From: Albibacterium sp963696875
Lineage (GTDB): Bacteria > Bacteroidota > Bacteroidia > Sphingobacteriales > Sphingobacteriaceae
Length of the DNA: 64,000 bases
Assembly: GCA_963696875.1 (NCBI GenBank)
Contig: CAVOLQ010000002.1
Location: forward strand, 372,001 to 436,000
Reading direction: 5' to 3'
Position 1 is the stretch's first letter. Each line of letters opens with the position of its first letter. The notes below the pieces were generated by a model, which ran no database searches, was not told the origin of the DNA, and was given only the letters and a program-made list of their open reading frames with translations. Position numbers and translations under genes: made by a program. This document shows positions 18,548 to 26,692 of this stretch, one piece after another.

Positions 18548-19824
18548 ATATAGATCGAAGTTTCCTAAATTCACGCATCGATTGGCTCACCATTTTACTT
18601 TGGTTTGGCTTATGTATCATTGGGTGGTTTAATATTCACGCTGCAGTATACGATCCAGAACACTCTAGTCTCCTAAGCCTTGGTACTAATTATGGGAAAC
18701 AATTTATTTTTATAATTACAGCCGCCGTCTTAGGAGCCACAATCCTAATCATTGATAGCAGATTTTACAGTTCGATATCTCCTATTTTATACGGTTTTAC
18801 TATTCTTCTGCTAATTCTTGTATTATTTATTGGAAAAAGTATTGGGGGTAATCAGGCTTGGATTTCTATAGGTAGTTTCCGATTGCAACCCGCTGAATTT
18901 GCGAAACTTGCCTGTTGTTTATTGCTTGCTAAGTATTTAAATGCACAGTCCAATAAAACTCCTAATCGAAAAACCCTTTTTTATGGGGCATTGATTATCC
19001 TTTTTCCCGTGGCATTAATCATGCTTCAGCCCGATGTAGGTTCTGCGGTAACTTTTACTGCTCTAGTTTTTGTCTTTTATAGGGAAGGCTACGTTTCAGG
19101 AAACTTTTTACTTTTAGGATTGTTGAGCATCGCTTTATTTGTTCTTACACTTTTATTTTCAGAATTGTATATTATCGGAGGGCTTGCGCTAATTTGCATG
19201 GCCACCGCATATTTAAACAGACGATATCGAAAAAAGATTTTGGCAAGCATTATTTTCTTCATTGCCTCTGCAGTTTTTGTCATGGGCGTCGATTTCGCAT
19301 TTAATAACCTTTTACAAAGTCATCACCGGAATCGTATTGAAGTAATGCTAGGCAAAATAGATGATCCGCGAGGAGAAGGTTATAATGTGAACCAATCAAA
19401 AATCGCTATTGGCTCTGGGCAACTTTTCGGAAAAGGTTATTTACAAGGAACACAGACAAAATACAATTTTGTACCTGAACAAAGTACCGATTTTATTTTC
19501 TGTACCATTGGTGAAGAATGGGGATTTGTTGGTTCGATTACCTTAATTTCGATCTACTTATTACTTTTGCTTAGAATAATATTTTTATCTGAAAGACAGC
19601 GGACTCCATTTTCAAGAATTTATGGCTATGGCGTTGCCTCCATCCTTTTTTTCCACTTTTTTATCAATATTGGCATGACCCTTGGCATTGTTCCGGTAAT
19701 TGGTATTCCATTACCATTTATCAGTTATGGGGGATCGTCGTTGTGGAGCTTTACAATTCTATTATTTATATTGATAAAACTAGATTCAAGTCGAAAAGGC
19801 TTGTCAAATCAATCATCTTACTAA
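18544..19824 (+). CDS. rodA: peptidoglycan glycosyltransferase RodA
   Basis: RodA is the SEDS-family polymerase that builds glycan strands with PBP2. The 426-residue product has about ten membrane segments and the conserved SEDS regions QPAEFAKLACCLLLAKY (near 116), MLQPDVGSAVTF (near 160), FVPEQSTDFIFCTIGEEWGF (near 309) and the C-terminal GIPLPFISYGGSS (near 386). The ATG overlaps the mrdA stop (ATGA). A strong hairpin right after the stop ends the operon. Confidence 0.96.
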   Translation: MNIDRSFLNSRIDWLTILLWFGLCIIGWFNIHAAVYDPEHSSLLSLGTNYGKQFIFIITAAVLGATILIIDSRFYSSISPILYGFTILLLILVLFIGKSIGGNQAWISIGSFRLQPAEFAKLACCLLLAKYLNAQSNKTPNRKTLFYGALIILFPVALIMLQPDVGSAVTFTALVFVFYREGYVSGNFLLLGLLSIALFVLTLLFSELYIIGGLALICMATAYLNRRYRKKILASIIFFIASAVFVMGVDFAFNNLLQSHHRNRIEVMLGKIDDPRGEGYNVNQSKIAIGSGQLFGKGYLQGTQTKYNFVPEQSTDFIFCTIGEEWGFVGSITLISIYLLLLLRIIFLSERQRTPFSRIYGYGVASILFFHFFINIGMTLGIVPVIGIPLPFISYGGSSLWSFTILLFILIKLDSSRKGLSNQSSY

Positions 19825-19866
19825 TACAGAGTATTTTTGAAAGACAACATTCAAAAATACTCTGTA
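19825..19866. terminator. bidirectional terminator between rodA and a convergent gene
   Basis: A 17-bp perfect stem (19825-19841 with 19850-19866) with an 8-base loop and internal A/T runs on both arms. It sits between two convergent stops and can serve both strands. Confidence 0.75.
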
Positions 19867-19901
19867 GGAATTATCCCAAAATCACCTTAAAGACAAATTT
19901 C

Positions 19902-20951
19902 TTATCCGTAACGCTTTCTTAAAATGGCATAAAGCTTTTCGACGGTATCCTTCTTACCTGCCCAATTATTTTTTTCTGCATAATTGTTTTGTAAAAATTG
20001 ATCTGCATCGGCAAAGCTCTCATAACGATTCAAAAGTTCAATAGCTTCACTATAAGCCAAGCTATATCCATTAAATAAATCCTTTATAAATAAAAGCTTA
20101 TCATTAAGATTAATGATTGACTTGATATCTCCGATTCGTTGTAAATTAGAATTGGCACTATTTCCAGCAGCAGACTGAGATTGTCGTAATGCAGAAATGC
20201 GATCGTTTAAACTCTCTGGCTTTGAAGCGCTATAAGTTTGGGAGACTGATATCGACGACTCAGAAGGTTGTTCTATCACCTCATTTTCTTCATGAGGTTC
20301 CGTTTCAACTTTAAAAGAGAATTCCCTTTCTTCGACAATAACCTTTTGCGATATCGTATCATTTTGTGATTCCATATCCGTATCTACTTGAATATCGGTG
20401 CGGTTTTTAGGGTGTTCTTCAAAACTTTGTTTTTCAAGAATTACCTCATCTTCTTCACCAATTATTTCATCATTCTCTATAATTAGCTCGTTCTCAAAAG
20501 AACCACTTTCTCTTTCTGTAGAATTAAAACTTGACTCTCCTTCTTCAGAAATAGATGTTAAACTTTCTAACGATTCAGAATTTATACGGACTTCTTCGAC
20601 TTTTATTTCTACCTCTTCCACAGAATTATATTTGTTGTTATCCTCGCGATTGCTAGTTACTTCAAAATCATTATTGGATACCACCGGTTCTTCTGAAATT
20701 ACGACTTCATTAGTAAATAGTTCTTCTTCGACTCTTACCTTATAGCTATCGGGAAGGACAGCTTCAAGTTCAGCAACAGCCAGCAGTTTACTTAGTATTT
20801 TTGCATGTTCTGCAAAATAAATTGCATTTACTTCAAAAAGCTCATACTCAAGAAGACTTACGTGGTCATTCTCAGTAATATGCTCAAATTTCTGGGTAAG
20901 TTCTTTTAATAAATCATTTATCTTCGTTAAAATCACTCCTTTATCAATCAT
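19902..20951 (-). CDS. hypothetical acidic protein with ordered ends and a low-complexity middle
   Basis: This is a 349-residue protein that I do not recognise by name. Residues about 1-75 are predicted helical (many Leu, Glu; LLKELTQKFEHI). Residues about 76-260 are Glu/Ser/Asn-rich and look disordered. The last 100 residues are again ordered and contain LNDKLLFIKDLFNGYSLAY and a Trp/Tyr-rich end. This architecture, with a conserved C-terminal helix bundle, is common among Bacteroidota hypotheticals next to core genes. No signal peptide or membrane helix is seen, so it is probably cytoplasmic. It is monocistronic, convergent to rodA. Confidence 0.8.
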   Translation of the reverse strand: MIDKGVILTKINDLLKELTQKFEHITENDHVSLLEYELFEVNAIYFAEHAKILSKLLAVAELEAVLPDSYKVRVEEELFTNEVVISEEPVVSNNDFEVTSNREDNNKYNSVEEVEIKVEEVRINSESLESLTSISEEGESSFNSTERESGSFENELIIENDEIIGEEDEVILEKQSFEEHPKNRTDIQVDTDMESQNDTISQKVIVEEREFSFKVETEPHEENEVIEQPSESSISVSQTYSASKPESLNDRISALRQSQSAAGNSANSNLQRIGDIKSIINLNDKLLFIKDLFNGYSLAYSEAIELLNRYESFADADQFLQNNYAEKNNWAGKKDTVEKLYAILRKRYG

Positions 20952-21157
20952 AAATCCTGTTTGCTTTTTATCGTTAATGAATTGTTTAACCTTTTTTTCA
21001 ATTCAAATTTAATTAATTATTCTGATATTTGACTACCTGAAGCAGATATTATAAACGACAGAATAATCAAAATTCAAATTCCCACTCCAATTTTGATAGT
21101 AACTATTTTGCCTATTTGAAAGATATGCAATTCTCTAGTAATTTAAATGACTGCCTT

Positions 21158-21189
21158 TTTGCCATTCGCCTAGAAGCTATGTATATTTG
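21158..21189 (+). promoter_or_regulatory. consensus promoter of mqnC
   Basis: TTTG (21158-21161), exactly 20 bases, then TATATTTG (21182-21189): a perfect match to the Bacteroidota housekeeping promoter. The mqnC ATG begins 5 bases after the box, so the message should be leaderless or nearly so. Confidence 0.75.
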
Positions 21190-21194
21190 TATAA

Positions 21195-22319
21195 ATGAAT
21201 ACAACCAAACTACTTCAAAGAGCTCTTGAATTCGATTTCCTAAGTCAGGAAGAAGGGCTTTTTCTATATAAAAATGCTGCTACTGCAGATTTAGCTTATA
21301 CAGCTAATGAGCTTAGAAAAATTCAAGTTCCTCACGGGAAGGTTACTTGGCAAATCGATAGAAATGTGAATACCACTAATGTTTGCATTGCCAACTGCAA
21401 GTTTTGCAATTTTTTTAGAAGGCCAGGACATGAAGATAGTTATATCACTGATATAGAAACATATAAAATTAAAATTGAAGAGACATTTAAGTTTGGAGGG
21501 GACCAACTTTTATTACAGGGCGGTCATCATCCCGATCTAGGCTTATCATTTTATGCTGAATTATTTAAAAAGCTAAAGGACCTCTATCCTGATTTAAAGC
21601 TACATGCTTTGGGGCCACCAGAGATCGCACATGTCTCCAAATTAGAGGGTTTGAGTCATATAAAAGTTTTGCAAGAGTTAATGGATGCCGGTCTAGATTC
21701 TCTTCCTGGTGCAGGTGCAGAAATTTTAAATGATCGTGTTAGGCGTTTAATATCTAAAGGGAAATGTTCAGGGAAAGAATGGCTGGACGTTATGCGTGCG
21801 GCACATCAGATAAACCTGCCAACATCAGCCACAATGATGTTTGGACATGTAGAAACCTTAGAAGAACGCTTTGAACACCTTGTATGGATTCGGGAAGTTC
21901 AAGCTGAAAAACCTATTGAAAACTACGGTTTCGTCGCTTTTATTCCTTGGCCTTTTATGGATGATGGTACTTTATTAAAAAGAATTCGTGGAATCAAAAA
22001 TACATTGACAAGTGAAGAATATGTGAGAATGATCGCTTTAAGTAGAATTATGTTACCTAATATTAAAAACATACAAGCTTCTTGGCTCACAGTAGGTGAA
22101 AAAACTGCACAACTTTGCCTTCATTCAGGTGCCAATGATTTCGGATCTATAATGATTGAAGAAAATGTGGTATCGGCTGCAGGTGCGCCGCATCGATTTA
22201 CTTCACAAACCATACAGCGGGCAATTATTGATGCTGGCTTTGAACCACAATTACGGAATCAAAAATACGAGTGGCGCTCGATGCCAGCGGAAATGGAAGA
22301 GCAAGTCATTGATTATTAA
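21195..22319 (+). CDS. mqnC: cyclic dehypoxanthinyl futalosine synthase (radical SAM)
   Basis: MqnC cyclises dehypoxanthine futalosine in the futalosine route to menaquinone. The 374-residue protein has the radical SAM cluster motif CIANCKFC (near residues 64-71), GGDQLLLQGGHHPDLG (near 101), and the MqnC-typical SLPGAGAEILNDRVRRLIS (near 173). The N-terminus LLQRALEFDFLSQEEG matches family starts, which fixes ATG 21195 and thereby the very short leader. It is followed without a gap by scpB (TAA then ATG). MqnE is the closest alternative, but the GAGAEI block favours MqnC. Confidence 0.92.
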   Translation: MNTTKLLQRALEFDFLSQEEGLFLYKNAATADLAYTANELRKIQVPHGKVTWQIDRNVNTTNVCIANCKFCNFFRRPGHEDSYITDIETYKIKIEETFKFGGDQLLLQGGHHPDLGLSFYAELFKKLKDLYPDLKLHALGPPEIAHVSKLEGLSHIKVLQELMDAGLDSLPGAGAEILNDRVRRLISKGKCSGKEWLDVMRAAHQINLPTSATMMFGHVETLEERFEHLVWIREVQAEKPIENYGFVAFIPWPFMDDGTLLKRIRGIKNTLTSEEYVRMIALSRIMLPNIKNIQASWLTVGEKTAQLCLHSGANDFGSIMIEENVVSAAGAPHRFTSQTIQRAIIDAGFEPQLRNQKYEWRSMPAEMEEQVIDY

Positions 22320-22886
22320 ATGTCGATAGATTTAGAACAACATGTTGAAGCATTAATTTTTGCATCAGTTCAAGGTATTACACTTGAAGAAATGCATCAA
22401 ATTTTTCAGAGTTTCACTCCAAATGAAAATGTTAGTCTTGATGATATTAAAGGTGCAATTGAAAAAATTCACTTAAAATATCGCGATACCGCTTTTGCTA
22501 TCTCTTTGCAGTTTATTAATAATGGATATCAACTGTTAACAAAACCTGAGTTTTATCCTGTGGTCAATCAACTGCAACTTCAACGATCAAAGAAGAAACT
22601 AAGTCAAGCCGCTCTTGAAACTCTATCCATTATTGCTTATAAACAACCCATCACAAAATTAGAAATAGAACAAATTCGCGGAGTAAATTGTGATTATTCT
22701 ATCCAGCGCTTACTTGAGAAAGACTTAATAACCATTATTGGAAAATCCAAAAGTTTAGGGCGCCCATTATTATACAGCTTAAGCGATTATTTCATGGATT
22801 ATTTCGGGATAAACACCACTGCAGATCTTCCAAAGCTTACAGACATAATATTTACGGAAAACACTATTGGGGAGTTAAGTGATTAA
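22320..22886 (+). CDS. scpB: segregation and condensation protein B
   Basis: ScpB is the winged-helix partner of ScpA in the SMC condensin complex that compacts and separates chromosomes. The 188-residue protein has two winged-helix units. The family motif ALETLSIIAYKQPITKLEIE is near residue 98, followed by IRGVNCDYSIQRLLEKDLI. Length is typical. Its ATG abuts the mqnC stop, so it is translated from the mqnC message. scpA and smc are not in the window. Confidence 0.94.
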   Translation: MSIDLEQHVEALIFASVQGITLEEMHQIFQSFTPNENVSLDDIKGAIEKIHLKYRDTAFAISLQFINNGYQLLTKPEFYPVVNQLQLQRSKKKLSQAALETLSIIAYKQPITKLEIEQIRGVNCDYSIQRLLEKDLITIIGKSKSLGRPLLYSLSDYFMDYFGINTTADLPKLTDIIFTENTIGELSD

Positions 22887-22973
22887 TAAAAAATAAAAAT
22901 AATTGTTTTATTATTTCAAATACTTTGTACTTTTATAGTGTGAAAGAATTATCAAAACAATGCAGTAATTATT

Positions 22974-23156
22974 ATGAAAACACCTATGAAATCAAAACCA
23001 GGGAAGCAGAAAGAAAAGTTCTCGGAAGATGACAAACTAAACAAGACTCCTAAATCAAAAAAGATGCGTTTTGATGATGATGATGATGAAATAGAGTTTG
23101 AAAACTTTGAGGATTTTATCGAACTAGATAATTTCGATGATGATGACGACTTTTAA
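22974..23156 (+). CDS. small charged protein with Asp-rich tail
   Basis: This is a 60-residue protein split into a basic half (residues 1-30, rich in Lys) and an acidic half that contains two runs of five Asp and several Glu/Phe. No known domain; the composition suggests an unstructured, polyanion-tailed protein. It starts 87 bases after scpB and is followed by a strong hairpin, so it is either the last gene of the mqnC-scpB transcript or its own unit. The ORF is bounded by clean signals, which favours a real gene despite its size. Confidence 0.6.
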   Translation: MKTPMKSKPGKQKEKFSEDDKLNKTPKSKKMRFDDDDDEIEFENFEDFIELDNFDDDDDF

Positions 23157-23175
23157 TTATTAAAAATCGATTTTT

Positions 23176-23220
23176 AAATATCAAACGATGCACATATTGT
23201 ATATGCATCGTTTGATATTT
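23176..23220. terminator. bidirectional terminator
   Basis: A 17-bp perfect stem (23176-23192 with 23204-23220) with an 11-base loop and a terminal T-run. It lies between the convergent stops of the Asp-rich protein and the XRE regulator; the 3' arm touches the regulator stop codon. Confidence 0.75.
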
Positions 23221-23546
23221 TATTTCCTCAATTCTTCATATAAGTCAATGATCTTCTTTTGAAGCCTAATAATTTCGGCTTCCCTATCCTGCAAATGCTT
23301 ATTTGCTGCATCTAATTGAGAATCATAGTTTTTTTGTTCTTCAGAATCAACAAATGTCAAGAGCTCTACAATTGAAAGATCGAACAATTTTGATATTTGC
23401 TCTAAACGTGAAAGATTCACATCGGTAATACCGGTTTCTATTTTTGAAAACGCCGGGATTGAAATTTCAAGCCTTTTAGCGACGTCTTCCTGGCTCCATC
23501 CCTTTTGATGTCTTAGTAGCCTAATCCTTTTTCCAAGAGTTTTCAT
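23220..23546 (-). CDS. XRE-family transcriptional regulator
   Basis: This is a 108-residue protein with an N-terminal Cro/CI helix-turn-helix (residues about 5-60; GWSQEDVAKRLEISIPAFSK, with LSRLEQISKLFD as the last helix). The C-terminal part, about residues 72-108, is predicted coiled coil (REAEIIRLQKKIIDLYEELR), which would dimerise it. Small XRE proteins of this layout are common in Bacteroidota; the target is unknown. It is 67 bases downstream of mpl on the same strand. A TATCTTTG box at 23594-23601 (minus) could give it its own transcript. Confidence 0.88.
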   Translation of the reverse strand: MKTLGKRIRLLRHQKGWSQEDVAKRLEISIPAFSKIETGITDVNLSRLEQISKLFDLSIVELLTFVDSEEQKNYDSQLDAANKHLQDREAEIIRLQKKIIDLYEELRK

Positions 23547-23613
23547 TTATGAATATTTAGGTTAAAAAATTGATTTTTCAACTAATTAAAGTACAAAGAT
23601 AACATTATTCAAA

Positions 23614-24972
23614 TCAAGAAATAAATAATTCCGCAATTTTAACAAAATTAATACCTCCAAAGTTGCCATAACGCATAAATAATAGGTTTTTATTATAGGA
23701 ATTCATATCCCTTAGATAAATTTCCAAATCCTCTATCTTATCAATATATTTTATACTCTCATTTTTTAGTACTTCCTTTAAGCTAATTTCCGAGAGTGAA
23801 AAATTTGATTTTTGCTTACTAAAATCTTGATTAATAAATATCACTGGATAGTTCGTTTGATCCAAGACACCTTCATACTCTTTCAAAAACAACTTATTAG
23901 AAAAACTATGTGGGTGTAATTCAAGTATTGAAATTAACTCTCTTTCAGGATATTGCTCTTTTAATGCTCGAATTGCATCAGCTACTTTTGAAGGCGAACT
24001 GGCAAAATCTTGATAAACTACGCTATCATTATTACCGTTTACATATTCAAGCCGTCTAGATGCACCCTTAAAACTTTGGATAGCCTCATAAAAGTCGGTT
24101 CTCGTAATTCCAAGCCATTCACATACAGAATAAGCTCCAGCAATATTGGATAAGTTATAGCGACCGAAAACTTGCAAAGGCACGTCACCCCTTGGCGTAT
24201 TAATATATGATTTTCCCTTATTAATTGTATACTCCGGGACGCGATATCCATGCTTATTAATATTGGAGTTATTTGCTGAAACTAAGGCTTGAACATTTTC
24301 ATCTTCTTTATTATAAACTAAAGTTCCTTTCTCTTGTATACTTTCAATAAATAACTTAAATTGCTTCAGATAGTCTTCAAACGTCGGAAAAGCTTTTTTA
24401 TGATCCCATGAGATACCACTTATCAAAGCAATATTTGCTTTATAAATCAACATCTTTGGTCTTTTATCTTCTACAGAAGCAAAGTATTCATCACCTTCAA
24501 TGATAATAAGTGGTGCTTCTTTGCTTAACTCTACCGTATGATCAAAGCCTTCGAATTGTGCGCCAATTACGTAATCAAAATGACGATTCATCTTTTTTAA
24601 TACGTGCATAATCATGGAAGTAATGGTAGTTTTACCAAAACTTCCACCTATAACAACTCGGGTTTTATCCATCGAATGTTCATAAATAAATTCTGGGTAA
24701 GAATAAATATTTAAGCCTAATTCCTTAGATCTTACCAGTTCTGGATTATCTTCCTTTGAATGCATACCCAAAATAACGGCATCAATTTGGTCATCAATTT
24801 TTTCAGGGAACCATCCAAGATTTGGGGGTAAAAGTCCATGTTTTTTCAATTGGCTTCTCGACGGTTCATAAATAAACTCATCTGAACCACTAACAATATA
24901 GCCTTTTTTCGTCAACGTTATTGCTATATCATGCATTATACTACCACCAATAGCAATAAAATGAACACGCAT
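23614..24972 (-). CDS. mpl: UDP-N-acetylmuramate:L-alanyl-gamma-D-glutamyl-meso-diaminopimelate ligase
   Basis: Mpl joins recycled murein tripeptide to UDP-MurNAc, saving wall precursor. The 452-residue Mur-ligase-fold protein starts RVHFIAIGGSIMHDIA (nucleotide-binding N-domain). It has the ATP P-loop VIGGSFGKTTITSMI near residue 107, the metal site IIEGDEYFAS near 155, and the C-domain signature ELHPHSFSNKLFLKEY near 347. The short first domain and the missing D-Ala-adding motifs separate it from MurC. prmA lies 2 bases upstream, so the two genes are in one transcript. Known function fits the wall-building theme of this window. Confidence 0.92.
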   Translation of the reverse strand: MRVHFIAIGGSIMHDIAITLTKKGYIVSGSDEFIYEPSRSQLKKHGLLPPNLGWFPEKIDDQIDAVILGMHSKEDNPELVRSKELGLNIYSYPEFIYEHSMDKTRVVIGGSFGKTTITSMIMHVLKKMNRHFDYVIGAQFEGFDHTVELSKEAPLIIIEGDEYFASVEDKRPKMLIYKANIALISGISWDHKKAFPTFEDYLKQFKLFIESIQEKGTLVYNKEDENVQALVSANNSNINKHGYRVPEYTINKGKSYINTPRGDVPLQVFGRYNLSNIAGAYSVCEWLGITRTDFYEAIQSFKGASRRLEYVNGNNDSVVYQDFASSPSKVADAIRALKEQYPERELISILELHPHSFSNKLFLKEYEGVLDQTNYPVIFINQDFSKQKSNFSLSEISLKEVLKNESIKYIDKIEDLEIYLRDMNSYNKNLLFMRYGNFGGINFVKIAELFIS

Positions 24973-24974
24973 AT

Positions 24975-25817
24975 TTAAAGTTTTATAAATTTAGCAGCTA
25001 CCCAACGATCACGGATTTTACAACCTAAACATTCAAAATCATAACTTTTTGCCTTAGCTGTAAGTAGATCCAGATCCTCACCTTCGTAAAAACCACTCAT
25101 TAATAAGACTCCCCCTTTATCCAGCGTATTTGCATAATTGACTAGTTGATCTAGTAAAATATTCCTATTAATATTAGCGATAATCAAAGTATAGTCGTCA
25201 TCAGGAATTGTAGTACTATCACCCAATAAGACAGCCATGTTATTAACGATATTTAGTCTTGAATTTTCTAAAGTACTCTCGCAACAAACCGGATCGTTAT
25301 CAATTGCTATAACTCGCTTTGCGCCTAATTTCAAACTTAATATTCCTAAAATACCAGTACCGCATCCCATATCCAATACCGTTGCTCCTTCCAGCTTTCC
25401 CTCAAGGAGGTATTCCATCATTAACGAAGTAGTTTGATGGTGTCCCGTGCCAAAAGCCATTTTTGGATCTATAATAATTTCCAAAGGGTAGTCATCTAAT
25501 CTAGGTTCATGAAAGGTAGCTCTTACATAACACTTATCTGCCACTATTAGTGGTTGAAAGTTCTCTTCCCAGACTTTATTCCAATTTTGTTGGGGGATAT
25601 TTTTCACTGTATAAGAGATTTCCACACTTTCTGGAAGCTGGATTAAAAGAGTTTCCAATGACGCAGGATCAAAATTAGGTTCCGGAACAAATGCATTGAA
25701 GCCCTTATCAGATTCTTCAAATGTATCAAAACCTATATCTGCTAAATCATTTATCAACAAATCTTGTTGCCATTCCTCAATTTCCTTGCAAGTAAACTCT
25801 ACTTCGATGTATTTCAT
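24975..25817 (-). CDS. prmA: ribosomal protein L11 methyltransferase
   Basis: PrmA trimethylates lysines and the N-terminus of L11 using S-adenosylmethionine. The 280-residue protein has a small N-terminal L11-recognition domain (about 1-60) and a class I methyltransferase domain: motif I VLDMGCGTGILGILSLKLGA near residue 147, and the catalytic-loop sequence LIIANINRNILLDQL near 212. The preceding DPKMAFGTGHHQTT is characteristic of PrmA. Its stop is 2 bases before the mpl ATG. Confidence 0.94.
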   Translation of the reverse strand: MKYIEVEFTCKEIEEWQQDLLINDLADIGFDTFEESDKGFNAFVPEPNFDPASLETLLIQLPESVEISYTVKNIPQQNWNKVWEENFQPLIVADKCYVRATFHEPRLDDYPLEIIIDPKMAFGTGHHQTTSLMMEYLLEGKLEGATVLDMGCGTGILGILSLKLGAKRVIAIDNDPVCCESTLENSRLNIVNNMAVLLGDSTTIPDDDYTLIIANINRNILLDQLVNYANTLDKGGVLLMSGFYEGEDLDLLTAKAKSYDFECLGCKIRDRWVAAKFIKL

Positions 25818-25905
25818 TAAAATAAATTGTTATTAAAGGCAAAACTATCATGAGCATTTTCCAGCTTGCTTACTTTTGGGAGCTCATGATGATTTCATCT
25901 TTTCC

Positions 25906-26673
25906 TTAAACATTAAAAACGTTTATGATATCTAAAAAGTCCCGAGATTTTAACGATGCACCTCCTATTAAACCGCCATCAATATCTTTCTTTGCAAAAA
26001 TTTCAGCAGCGTTATTAGGATTACAACTTCCACCATATAGGATGCTTGTAGAATCTGCAACGCTTTGATTATACTGGTTTGCTATTTCTTGACGTATGAA
26101 AGCATGAACTTCCTGTGCCTGATCAGGAGTGGCGGTTAAACCCGTACCTATTGCCCAAACAGGTTCATAAGCTATTATGATTTTCTTAAAGTCCATATCG
26201 GATAAAAGAAAAACTCCTTCTTTTAATTGCTTTCTTAATGTATCGAAAAATAAACCTGATTCACGCTCTTCTTGCGTCTCTCCAATACAAAATATAGGTG
26301 TTAAGCCATGTTCCAGAGCTTTTGTGGTCTTTTTAAACAAGGTCTCATTAATCTCGTTAAAAATTGAACGCCTTTCTGAATGTCCTATAATAACATGTGA
26401 GGCTCCGGTAGATTTAATCTGTAAAGCCGAAACCTCTCCTGTATATGCTCCCTTCTCTTCTTGCGATAAATTTTGAGCGCCTATATGAATATTGGCTGTC
26501 GATTTTGTATAATTTGTAAGATTCGCCAAATGAATAAATGAACTACAAACTATCACCTCTTGCTCTCCTCTCACTTCATCCTTAACCATATTTACTATTT
26601 CTGAAAATAAACTCGTACCCTCTTGAAGTCCCAGATTCATTTTCCAGTTTCCTGCTACAATTTTTTTTCGCAT
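25906..26673 (-). CDS. tpiA: triosephosphate isomerase
   Basis: TpiA interconverts glyceraldehyde-3-phosphate and dihydroxyacetone phosphate in glycolysis. The 255-residue TIM barrel shows all active-site parts: the Lys in GNWKMN (near 12), the His in IIGHSERR (near 99), the Glu in AYEPVWAIGTG (near 171), and the phosphate loop LYGGSCNP (near 217). Intact and typical in length. It lies 19 bases downstream of the GlmU-like gene on the same strand and 88 bases upstream of prmA. Confidence 0.97.
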   Translation of the reverse strand: MRKKIVAGNWKMNLGLQEGTSLFSEIVNMVKDEVRGEQEVIVCSSFIHLANLTNYTKSTANIHIGAQNLSQEEKGAYTGEVSALQIKSTGASHVIIGHSERRSIFNEINETLFKKTTKALEHGLTPIFCIGETQEERESGLFFDTLRKQLKEGVFLLSDMDFKKIIIAYEPVWAIGTGLTATPDQAQEVHAFIRQEIANQYNQSVADSTSILYGGSCNPNNAAEIFAKKDIDGGLIGGASLKSRDFLDIINVFNV

Positions 26674-26692
26674 AATTTAGCTTATTTAATAT

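Noticed and set aside
20398..20745. 115-codon plus-strand frame opposite the acidic hypothetical gene
   Set aside because: Its Ser/Thr-rich product is just the complement of Glu/Asp-rich codons in the real gene; no promoter and no family match.
25096..25108. ACTCATTAATAA match to the repeated element
   Set aside because: It lies inside prmA coding sequence away from any promoter; a chance match.
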